Positions 1 to 10,800 of a DNA stretch of 20,377 nucleotides are shown one piece after another. The translations under genes were made by a program, and so were the position numbers. This stretch comes from Sphaeroforma arctica JP610 (Eukaryota; Opisthokonta; Ichthyosporea; Ichthyophonida). Numbering within the stretch: position 1 is the first letter of the stretch; each line of letters starts with the position of its first letter. Under the pieces are notes generated by a model. It was not told the origin of the DNA and searched no databases. It saw only the letters and a list, made by a program, of their open reading frames with translations. The stretch is taken from positions 40,686-61,062 of the forward strand of contig NW_014040464.1 in NCBI RefSeq assembly GCF_001186125.1. The letters run 5' to 3'.

Positions 1-302
1 CCAGAATTATTAAGTAATTTGCGATAATTATCTTGCCAACGTTGCGCAAGTATATGACTGTGTGTCTGCGCATCAACATACTTGCTTCTGTTTCACCGAA
101 TGATATCATACTGCCGAATTCAATTGGTTCAGCTGCATCTCGTCGGTCAAGTTTGTTGCGCTGTGCTGCATTCCAACAATCGCGCAAATCACACTCCGAT
201 CCACACAGCGGCGCAGTGGTATTCACAACGGAGACTACCATTGTTCATGACTGTGCCGACATTCAATTAATCGCACATCTGTTCTCACTGGCGTGACCGC
301 AG

Positions 303-3300
303 ATCTCAAGGATATGATGAACGACGAGGATGTGGAGGCGGGGGATGTGGCGGCCCTCAAAAGGAAAATACAGTAAGTCACTTGGCCCAATGGGTCAGCC
401 ACACCTGCACTGTATCACCTGCGCTGCATTAGAAGGCGTAGTACTGCTACCAGACTCTGGCTGAACTCTCTTGTGCACTCTTCCTGAAGGGAAAGTGCGG
501 TACTTACTCTACTGAGGGCAGATACGGGCGAAATAACCACCTTACTTCCAATCAGAAGAAAGGCAGACCTTGTATGTTTTTATAGTGCCACAGCCAGTGT
601 GCTGCAGGCGACGCACTACAAGCGTTCGACATGACCATGCTATAGACACGCAGAGAAGGTCCAGACGTACTGATCATCTGTCCCATTTCTTACAGAGAGG
701 ACTTAATCGCAGACAACGACAAGGCCATAGACGAGATCAAGCAGAATGTCATAGGAGGTGCGATGGGTGGGCCACTGCTGCGAGTTTAACATTGTGTTTG
801 ATTTGGCGTCTTTGTCTGTTAATTGTGTGCACCTCTTTGTGCCAAGCTGCTTTCTGCGGCATCCGTTTACGAGTGTTATTTTCCGATGTTGTCACAGTTC
901 AGCTTAAAGAGGACATAGTCCGTGTGCGAACACATTCGTCGTGATAGACCCAGAGTGCGTACTGGATGGTACCAAGTGCTGCCGACAGTCTATTATCAGA
1001 GTGAACAGATTGTGCTATGTAGACCGGTGATTCCGCGTGTATGTATCGCCAGCCTACTAACCGGTCCTATCCCCACCCACTCCCCCCCATCCGCATCCAC
1101 ATCTCTTTTCAGGTTATAAAAGGAAGGCTGGGAATGATTTCGAGGATGAGTCCGAGGCCATGCTAGCAGCCGCCAGGCGGAGAGCCAATGCCAGAGGTAC
1201 GCGTGGTCTGCAGTGTGCGTCTTATGAGATTATGCTGGTGCCGGTGCTACACAGTGATGAGTCTCGTATACATCTACTCGTTATTCTCACCACACGAATC
1301 TACTCTATCCCCTCTCGTGCACACCGATGTATTCATGATATGTGGATGGTATTACTGTCGTTGTGACTGTTTCTGTGTCTGGCATTGGGTGGGTGGCAGA
1401 GGTTGTGGGCGAGGCGTTTATGAACTGCGCCACTTAATCTGTGGAGGACAGTTCTGTACTGATGCTCTGGTGTTAAAACGGCGGTTTTGCAATGCAAGCG
1501 TATATAGAGAAGTGAGATATTCGCATAAGTATGCATGTATGAACCCGTGTTCAAGTCATCAGTCTTTCATAAAAACAAGCACTCAGACTCTACCAAACAC
1601 GCTCATAATATGCATGTACGAAGTCATGTCAAAGCGGTCAATCTCGCAAAAGGAACCGCGCCCAGGCACTGCGCAGCACACTCATTGAGGGGCGTTGCGA
1701 GTCACAGCGCAGTATGCAATAAACGACTCAGTCAGTCGGAAGGTGCTTGCACAGGGATAATTGCATGCATCCTTATATAGGCACAACACCCATGGGTGTG
1801 CCGTATTCTGCGCCTGGTTGCACACAAGCACCCGACATACCTGCTCATACCTTACTTCGTGCATGATTGGCCGGAAAATGAAATAAAACAGGATATATGG
1901 ACTACGACGAGAACTCGATGGACATGTTCGACACAGCTCATCTGCGCAGATCGCAGATAGAGGAGGATGACATTGAGCTCATAGACAAGAGTGCGGACTT
2001 CGCTAAAGCGCGTGTGGATAAGCTGGCATACATGCATTCTGTCGAGGTATGCTTGTGCACGGTTGTGGTTGTGTGGGTGTGTAGGTAAATTTTGCTGGCT
2101 GTGTGGGTGTGTAGGTAAATTCTGCGGGGCGTGCGCAGGAGGCCCATGGTCTGGCTTGCGTGTGGTCCATGTTCGGCTTGTGTGTGTAGTTCTATCAGAA
2201 GTAGACACTGCCTCAACTCTCAACTACCCGCGTGATAGGGCGAGCAAGCGCTCGTTGGTCTCTTGTGGCGGTGGTTGTGACGGTGGTTGTGATCATGTTA
2301 GGGTGTATCGGCTGTTGTGAGCTATGCCTCTGAGAAGGCCTTGTCGTGTCACCAGATGATAGTAATCAGCGACACTCGTACACTAATAAGCTGCGCGACA
2401 GGATAGCCATCCGGGTGTTGGTTGCTGTGTTTGTGTCTGTGTCTGTGTCTCTCTCTGTGTCTGTGTCTGTGTGTGTATATGTATGTATGTGTATGTGTGT
2501 ATGCGTGTGTGTGTGTGTATGTGTGTATGTATATATATATGCGTGTGTGTATGTGTGTGTGTGTGTGTGTGTACTGTGCTACTTCAGTCATTGTTCTAAG
2601 CCTACCGTTCGATAACCATCGTCAACCAGCTCGTTCAGCGTCTCGCACACAATATCGTACACTGTCCCATACCACCCTTACAGAGACGTCAACAACAACC
2701 TCACACCAACATACAGTCACACGGACTGCATTCTGCAATACTATGTGTGCTAGTACTAAACCGTCTCACTCCCACGGACATACCCTCTCTCTGCATGCAT
2801 CCGCAGTCTCAGAATAGCTCGTTTAGCTTCCACGGCTGTGAGAGCATGAAGAGCTTAGAGACGCGCAGGATACTTCAATGCATCAAGAAAGCCAAATCCT
2901 GCCAGGGCGCCCCACTGAGGTCGAGACTGAGCGGTGAGTCGATGCTTTGTGTAGTGGTTTATGTGAGTGTATTTTAGAACCTTTGAGTACATTTGATAAA
3001 CTACTTCAAGTCGTATATTAAATGCACATAGAACCTTTAAGTAGTTTGTTAAATGCACATTAGAACTTTTAAGTAGTGTTTTAAATGTACATTAGAACCT
3101 TTAAGTAGTATATTAAATGTACATTAGAGCCTATAAGTAGTGTATTGTATTACAAGTATATCGGAACCTTCCGATATTCGATGGTTAACAACGAAGTCTT
3201 AAGCGTGTTTGGGAGATATAGTCGGGTCTTCCCTGGCGTCTAGATACACAACGGTAGCTAAAGCTTGATTGACACTTAATCCTGATCGGAGAAGGGCATT

Positions 3301-5511
3301 GAATTGTTCAGGTTTGTAATGAGCAGAGTCTCACCCGCCCCTTGAACACTGTCCCATCCATGCAAACAGCAGAGGACTCGAACTCGCAATTCGGCATAGC
3401 AAAGCTACACTCGAAGGGGTCCTTCCTTAAGAAGCCCACCAACCAAGATAGCAACGTATGTCGTATACGTGTGCTGTGTGTATGAGTATGTGGTGCTTGT
3501 TGGTTAAACGTATGTTGTATGCATGTGCTGCTGTGTGCACGTAGTACTTGTAGGTTGGCCATGTGTGTGTGTGGGTGTTTATGTGATACTTGTAGGTTGT
3601 TTATGTATGTGTGTTTGTGATCCTTGTAGGTTGTACATGTATGTGTTTGTGATACTTGTAGGTTGCCTATGTACTACAGCACATGTGTATCATGTTGCCC
3701 AAATGTGTGTCATCTGCTACGTTGTGTGTGTATGCCTATTACTATACTATTTAGTATATCGTACGTTCAAAGAGACGAACTCGCTGACTATAGCCCAACC
3801 GAGAGAAGCAGCTGGTGCAATCGATTGGCTACGAGATAGTCTCTAGGAAGACGGAACTATGTGTCGTCCTTACACACCTTACACGTGTTGGGTGAGTATG
3901 TATGTTCCCACAAGGCAGTACAATTGAACAGGTGCCAACCAACCTGGTGTGAAAACGAGCCTCAGGAACATCTCTCCTCTGACACGCGGCAAAGGGTGTG
4001 CATACGCTCTACCAACGGGCAAGAACAAAAGCACGTGCAACACCTCCATCTAACACGATACAAAAGATGCCCAAAGCATATAACATGGCGGTGTGTGTGT
4101 GTGGTTGGGGGGGGGGGCATGTACGCAGTACGCACTACATCCTGCACATACCCAATTGCTAACGAGCCCAACGCGTGCTACACACAACCAGTCCAATTGG
4201 GGCAACAACAACAGCAAGACAAACGGAAACAAGAAGGTCGCCGCGTCTAAGTCAAGGAAGGCGAGGTTTGTCTTCGCCAACTCCGTCAGTGCCACGGTGC
4301 CAGCCGAGGCAAGTTCAGCACCAACTGCCGAATCACTGGTATGTGTGCAGCCGTACTTACGTGTGTGAGATATGAATCACTGGTATGTGTGCAGCCGTAC
4401 TTACGTGTGTGATATAGGAATCACTGGTGTGTATGCAGCCGTGCTTACGTGTGTGAGATATGAATCACTGGTATGTGTGCAGCCGTACTTACGTGTGTGA
4501 GATATGAATCACTGGTGTGTATGCAGCCGTACTTACGTGTGTGAGATACGTCTCTTGCAATCGCTTACTGTGTCCTACGACAGGGCTCATAGTGTAGTTA
4601 TGAGATGATAACACTCTCCTTGGTTAGCTACGCCACACACTTGAACGTGTCTACGAAGTGATAGGGCAATAAGCTTCCAACTAGACATAGGCAAGTGCCT
4701 CTATACCTTAGGCTGTAGGTGTATCTCTGAACAGTGTCACTCTGATTAGAAAGGCTTACACCTCTGAACACTTCACTACCACAGATGCCAACGAAAGGTA
4801 GCGCGGCTATACGGAAGCTACACGAACTGACCAAGAAGAAACCGGGCAAACCCGCACCTCTCAAGAAGGCTGGGTATGTATGTGCTCATTGTCTAGAACC
4901 CCAACTCGTCTACCATTATCAGTCGACCAAATCCTCCTGGTGGTTTGCCCCATTGCATGCGATACAGCTATTCGTACGTGACCATGGTTACCGTGGGATG
5001 GGTCAATTACTACATGTGTTGCTGTGTGTGCTGTTTCTGTCACCTGGTGTGTGTGTTTACCTTGGGATGGGTCGACTACTACATATGTTGTTGTGTGTGC
5101 TGTTTCTGTCACTCGGGTGTGTGTTGCTCAATCGAACGCTCACGGTAGTGCATTCACATCCCTAGACTGGCGCAGAACGCACCTGCTGTCGGGTTTTAAG
5201 TTTCTTGCACGTGTGTTAAGAGATATATCGTCCCTTTATGAGTGCCTATGGAGTTGCTTTCCTGTTGTAAGGTCTCGCGTGCGTGTGCCTTACTGCAACG
5301 GTGCGTGCCGCGTTTGCTAAAACCCCTCTCACAGCTAACCAACACGTGCAACTGCATGCTCAGTGCTAACTATGCACATGCAATGTGCCAGTACCACTAC
5401 TACTACATACCACCCAAACACTTATCTTGACTCATGCTTCTCTTCCTACGCAGCTCTCGGGGTGGCAGTTTATTCAATATAATCTCTAACAGTAGCTTCA
5501 AGTCCCGGTAG
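303..5511 (+). CDS. CLSPN: Claspin/Mrc1-like checkpoint mediator, C-terminal part (5' end outside window)
   Basis: Nine exons join in phase: 303-372, 696-757, 1113-1196, 1892-2046, 2807-2962, 3312-3455, 4192-4338, 4785-4873, 5454-5511 (320 residues plus TAG). Claspin/Mrc1 is a nuclear replication-fork protein that relays ATR signals to Chk1. The first exons read [20 protein letters not shown], then [19 protein letters not shown] and [15 protein letters not shown]. This acidic/basic pattern, with an (R/K)RK-GNDF-(D/E) core, is what I know from the MRC1-like domain. Further on are [26 protein letters not shown] and [11 protein letters not shown], and the protein ends in a short hydrophobic/basic tail ([14 protein letters not shown]), an order typical of claspin C-termini. 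The exon at 2807 could also begin at 2813. Bases 1-13 may be the end of an upstream exon: they end before GTAATT and the phase fits. The Chk1-binding repeats would lie upstream. Family assignment is from motif memory; the donor at 2963 is chosen to keep phase. Confidence 0.75.
2071..2130. repeat. Two 30-bp tandem units in claspin intron 4
   Basis: A 21-base GTGTGGGTGTGTAGGTAAAT(T) block occurs at 2071 and again at 2101, a 30-bp period, just after the exon ending at 2046. Confidence 0.85.
2425..2573. repeat. (GT)n / (CTGTGT)n microsatellite in claspin intron 4
   Basis: Alternating CTGTGT, GTAT and GTGT runs with an internal ATATATATAT. The open frames through it on both strands are low-complexity Val/Cys/Tyr or Thr/His runs and are not counted as genes. 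Confidence 0.9.
2976..3150. repeat. 32-bp minisatellite in claspin intron 5
   Basis: Units beginning AGAACCTTTAAGTAGT and ending TTAAATGTACATT start at 3030, 3062, 3094 and 3126, a regular 32-bp period. A longer diverged unit starts at 2976. The block begins 14 bases after the chosen exon end. Confidence 0.9.
3546..3670. repeat. Degenerate GT-rich tandem repeat in claspin intron 6
   Basis: ACTTGTAGGTTG-type cores recur at 3546, 3588, 3622 and 3654, separated by GT-rich spacers of uneven length (periods 42, 34 and 32). Confidence 0.8.
4330..4549. repeat. Five 44-bp units overlapping a claspin splice donor
   Basis: Units start at 4330, 4374, 4418, 4462 and 4506, exactly 44 bp apart, each beginning GAATCACTGGT. 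The first unit contains the last nine coding bases of the exon ending at 4338 and its GTATGT donor. The later units therefore repeat the donor (GTATGT in units 1, 2 and 4; GTGTAT in units 3 and 5). Reading from unit 1 into the intron meets a TGA in the same unit, so using a later donor would truncate the protein. Confidence 0.95.
4989..5126. repeat. Two 69-bp tandem units in claspin intron 8
   Basis: A block starting TACCGTGGGATGGGTC and containing GTGTGTGCTGTTTCTGTCAC recurs 69 bp later (4989 and 5058) with a few substitutions. It lies in the intron between the exons at 4785-4873 and 5454-5511. Confidence 0.85.
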
Positions 5512-5650
5512 CATAAGTACCCCCACAGTAGCCTATAAGATAAGAGACGGGTGTGCGCAAGGCGTTTTTCTGCGAATACTGGATTGTTAAACGTGTACCA
5601 GAAACTATAAATACATCAATGGACGTGAGCAGCTGAGGTGGTGCCCGTAT

Positions 5651-5656
5651 AATAAA
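5651..5656 (+). terminator. Poly(A) signal AATAAA for the claspin gene
   Basis: A canonical AATAAA lies about 140 bases after the TAG at 5509-5511, a usual 3' UTR distance. No experimental cleavage site can be seen. Confidence 0.5.
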
Positions 5657-6792
5657 TGACTATAAGTGTCGCCTGGAAGTGTATGTACGGCTGTATCCGA
5701 CATTCTATGCGGCCTGATAGAGCTGGATATACTTTCTGTGCCTGGCATCAACTGTCTTACTAAGTCCCAGCTCCTTAGTAGACGCTCGCGTATGAGCTAT
5801 CTACTATGCCACAGTATAGCATACGTCTGATAGCCTGGAATGCGCAGGACTAGCGAAACACCATAATACAGTCTCAGGTCGACCAGCACTGTAGTTTCAC
5901 AAGGAGTGTTCGGGGTATTTGTGCCTAAGCACAGACTGAGCGCCGTATCGTGTGCATACGGACAAAGGATTATATGCGGGAATATTCATTTCGCATGCGG
6001 TCTGCGATTGACTGTATTGCAGTTCACACCAACACTTGAGCACGATGCCTGGTGATTGACTGCTCATGACGGAACAAAACACACTTAGCAAATATATGAT
6101 GGTTTGTACAATAGCGCCTATATAGAGGGGAATACACGTAAACCCCATAGAGGCCGTTTAGAAGAGTCGAACGCTGACATGCTAATACTAAAGCGAAGCT
6201 TACTAAGATTTCAACCTCATACCAAAAAGTGGCTACACTGTCTACAATGGCTGTGTTGGTTAGAGCCTGACACTGAGAGTTTCATACACGGCAACTTTAT
6301 TCTCATGGTAAATCACCAGCTCGACACTGTGCGATTTATATTTGAGCTTCCTATAGTTAAATTTGAATAAAGTTGTTTTTCAGGAAGAAGTACACCTTTA
6401 CGTTCGAAGTAAACCATATGTCTGTGCCTTCGATGTCTAAGCACCAGCTGTGTGCCGCATCCTGTTCATACAGACTAAACGTCAAAAATCTGTAGTCTGC
6501 GATCGCTTGTACATATATCATTCCACCCCTATCGCAAGCAGGTTGCTTGCCGAGCGAACTGATAGCTTCATCCTTATCCTAAATATTTACCTTGCGTATT
6601 GTCGTATTTATCAATATATACGTTTTTCGTTGGAACGTATCTATGTGTACTTAGTTTTATCAGTTGGCTATTTGGCTATGACTTATCGTGATGGCCCTAT
6701 ATTGCCGCCATGTATTATTAGCCTTATAAATATTAAATACATAAATAGGTCCATGTTCGGAGGAATCGGAGCATTTGTCGATACAAATACAT

Positions 6793-6886
6793 GGGGGTTT
6801 TTTAATACCTCTTCGAGTCTTTGACTATGTATTTTGTTTTTTTTTGTTTTTTTAAATCAAAAGTATAGCCTCTTTAAAAAACCCCC
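6793..6886. repeat. 13-bp perfect inverted repeat with a 68-base loop
   Basis: GGGGGTTTTTTAA at 6793-6805 is the exact reverse complement of TTAAAAAACCCCC at 6874-6886. The loop is T/A-rich with long T runs. No transposase, flanking duplication or second copy was seen, so its nature is open (small non-autonomous element or chance homopolymer pairing). Confidence 0.6.
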
Positions 6887-7367
6887 TTTTTTTTATTTAA
6901 AAAAAACAAACCACATGTTCATTTCTCAGAAGGCTATGATTTGACCATCAGTAAAAACATTTTAACGTTTATTTATAAATCGAATGAATAGCGATTTTGC
7001 TTTTTTATATATATATGTAATACAAGAAGCAGTGTTTGGGTTTCTTGGGTTTAGGGTTCCAAACTAAATGTCAGTCCAGTCAAGATTCATTCCTTTTTAA
7101 TTGTCCATAGTGCAAATTGTACCAGCTTATTCCGTACACGTTTCACTTTATTATGTACTAAAAATATTGATGACATTGCTTCTATACATTCGTTGATTCG
7201 AACGCATGACAATATTTATTGATTTTTGAAAGGAGCTGTCATGTGGTGCTCTGTTTGACTACGGATAAACAAATGGTTAAAAATGGTCAAAAGTAGCCGC
7301 ATGTACACGGGCTGTCACACAGTACTATAAGTAGAACGTTTAGTTAAGACGATTCGAAGTACACAAT

Positions 7368-7763
7368 ATGCTATTCTCAATTGCTCGACGTAAGTGTGTA
7401 TGTTTTAGTGTGGTTATGTACGCGCGAAGAGCAACTTATCAGTCAGCGTCATGCAATGGGTTGTAACAAGTCGATTAGCAATCCCGTTTCTGCTTTGTAT
7501 GTTGCACGCATGAATTAGTAGGATGTTTTTGAGGCCTTAACAGGCACCACTATTGTGACGCCAACCATTTTTCGACACATGCTAGTATGTTGTGATACAT
7601 AAGTTGCGTTATGCGATCGTTGGCGCTATACTTTTTTTACCCTAGGACATCGCGAGTTATGTATGTGAAGTACGGTAGGTTCGTCTCGTAACAAATCGTG
7701 AAGTTTGTGCATGTGTATTCATGGGTGTATAGTCGTCTGTTTCACGATACATATATATATATG

Positions 7764-7830
<67 letters not shown>

Positions 7831-10800
7831 TTATAAATATATATATATGTGTGTGTGTGTGTACACGTGAATATGTAATATATTTATGGATGTATGTATT
7901 TACGCATTCATTTATACCAAATATCCATATGCATGTGTTTATGCACATGTGAGCGATATCAAGATAATCTTCAAGAATAGGTTCCAACAAGTATATTTAG
8001 AAGAATTTACGGTTGTGAGAGTTTATTTATGCTAGCAATTGCTCATGTCTACGAGGGGTTACATTGGTCGATGAGATGTACGAACCGCTGCCTTCAATAT
8101 GTTACAAGGACAAAAAAATATTCTATGTGATAGGCTTATGCGGTGATGATCACTACGAACAAACCAAGATCTGCACAGAACCAATCTTGTTGATAAAATC
8201 GTAATTCTGAAGCATATTTGTGTTCGTGCAACACGCTGTGAGCATGCACCCTGACCCTACGAGCGATAAGCTAAGCTAGCACTCTACATGTTTTAAGATG
8301 CGTTCCCTTTCGGGAATGTGCCATTCCATTTGTGATTGAACCATAGTTCGCCCATCTTAACGTGCTGTGTTCAATGCTGCCTTGGAATATCCCGTCGGAT
8401 AGTGATCGTTGCACATGTCATGAATACCTCGTATCACGTATCTCCCCTAATTTGAACGACTTTTCTACTCGTTATAGGCGCGCAAGGCGTGTTAGCGGCA
8501 GGTGGCCCAAGAGCCGCGTGGACGTCATACAACGCCTTTAAGGCTGGTAGTGTTTCGTCATACAAGCGCTACTTATCCCAGGCCGCTTTGAACGGTAAGT
8601 AGGTCTACTCTGTGCCGTTATGTGTAGATTATACGGTGTTTGCCTTTGGTTGTGTGAACTCTTTGTTTGTACTATGGTATTTTCCATATATTTGTATATT
8701 AATTTATACATGTACATTTCATGTGTATGTATATAGTCACTCTAGTGTGGTGTAGGGGAAGGCGCTCTTCTTCTCAACAACCCACAGCGGTAGAAAACGT
8801 GCGTAAACGGTGGCAGTATAATACCGTAATACCTCTAACGAACAAACCAAGATCAGTACAGAACCAATCATATCGAAGAAATCGTGATTCTGATGCATAG
8901 AAGTTAGTCTATATACTTCACATACCGTTTTTATATATATTATTATCCCGCGCGAGGCGTGCCCTTTTGTCTACTGGACGCATTATTCGGTTGATTATTG
9001 CGAGTACCTGACACCATTTCAATTCAGCCGGCTTGTTAACAAAAATAGTGGCATGCAACGCGGTAGCTTCAGAATGTTGGTGGTACTATACTTAGCTTAT
9101 ATTGGCATCAGAGAAGGCCCGTCCTAGCCATAGAATGGCCGCGAAGTGTCCAAAACCTTGACTTAGCCTTAATTATATGCCGAAGTAGGCTGAGTATTGA
9201 GAACTGACGTGCTTTGTGTATGATCTCACGCGATACGACAGATGATTTCAGCGAGCATGAAACTACCGTTGTAAAGGTCGATCACAGAGACGAGAATGCC
9301 ACGAGGAAGCTCGACGATTTGGACCAGGATGGCATCAATCTATCCGCTGACACTATCTCGTGTATGTTCCAAGTGCCACTGTCGCTATGACTGTGTGGTG
9401 CTATATGGTTGTGCTATCGGTACGGTGCTTTTTTGGATGTACTTATTGTACATCGCGTGTGTATGCTTGAGTCTAGATGTGTATGTATATATATATATGG
9501 ATTAGAGCACGATTAAATCAGCCTATCCGGCGACATAACCTTTTGTGGTGGCAACGTGTGTCCGTTTTACTGTCACTTTGGGCGGAGAGTCGAGATTCTG
9601 TGTGATTGGTAGTGTAGGTGGCTCTGGATTCTCTACTGGCACCCATAAGCACTTTTGTGGTATATCGAGAAGAGTACGGGACGGATGTGGTAAAATGATG
9701 CATGGTGGTAGCATGATCGCCGTACGGTGTTGTTCTGCATGGATCTTGTCACGGGTGTAGAGAGACTTGATCTCACGTCAGGTCAGAACAGATGCAAATA
9801 GTTTGTCGGTTCAGTGGCTGTGTAGATCGGATCCATTTAAGTATGCGTGCACCGCCAATTTATTTATTTTAATCTGTGGGCCGTGTACACTGATACATAG
9901 TTCTCGTATTCTGTGTGTGCGTGTAGGCGCACTAACGGCACTCTACATCTCGCTTCGTTTGTCTACTGTACCGCTGCCCTGTTTAAGTCGTTATGAACAC
10001 TTCCTCTGGACACTCGACTAATGATTGTTCTCGTTACAATACACTCTACAGCCCTGCAGCGAATGGGCATTAACGAGCTCTTCCCCATCCAGACGTCGTG
10101 CTTCAAGCATCTGATCGCTGGCAAGGATGTCATCGCCCGTGCACGTACGTCGACCGTTTGTCACTATCAGTGGCTATAATTTTCGTAGTGTATGTTCCCA
10201 TACATCCTCATGTCCATTTTTGGAATGTGTTTTGCTTATCGATCGATGGTAAGGTGTTTTATTAATATATTCTATTCGTGGTTATATGCACTGGCCATCA
10301 ATTGCCGCAGTAGCATATGCATCGCTACAGTCCAGTCCAATACGACCCCTCAGAAACTGCGAGTTCACCCGTCCTTGCACAATCAACTCTCCTTAGGAAC
10401 TGGAACCGGCAAGACGCTTGCCTTTGCCGTGCCCATTGTCGAGAAGATCACCTCCATGAACAGAGGCAGGGCCAGAGGTCGCAGCCCCGTGTCGCTGGTC
10501 CTTGCGCCCACCCGTGAACTTGCCATGCAGGTATGAGATATATACAACACATAGGGTTGGTCACAGTTTTAAATTGTGACCAAAAAAAGTGTGTATAGTT
10601 GGATAGAGCGAGTTCCGATGGTTTGTACGTGTATGTGCGGTTCCTCACACGGTCGGTGGTCATTTGCGCCTTCTGTGGCGGTTTGGATGCAATATCGCTT
10701 GGTTTGATCTTTTTGAGTTGGACCAGTCAAGTCCACTATCTATTCAACCCCATAGTCTCGCTTTCGCTGTATGTAGGTTTGCCAAGAGTCTTGTAAGGTG

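Larger units (their letters stand above)
5512..7367. other. Intergenic region between claspin and the helicase; no supported gene
   Basis: The region holds the claspin 3' UTR and then AT-rich DNA, richest from about 6590 to 7250. Open frames here (for example 6104-6370 and 6450-6824) have no recognisable motifs, no domain-like composition and no splice-consistent extension. A 13-bp inverted repeat lies at 6793-6886 and a TTTAGGG-like stretch at about 7036-7060. The helicase promoter should lie at the right end; CTATAAGTA at about 7325 is the only TATA-like string near the start codon. Confidence 0.6.

Noticed and set aside
4330-4549. CRISPR-like regular array
   Set aside because: The 44-bp units are directly adjacent with no unique spacers, and the context is a eukaryotic exon-intron junction.
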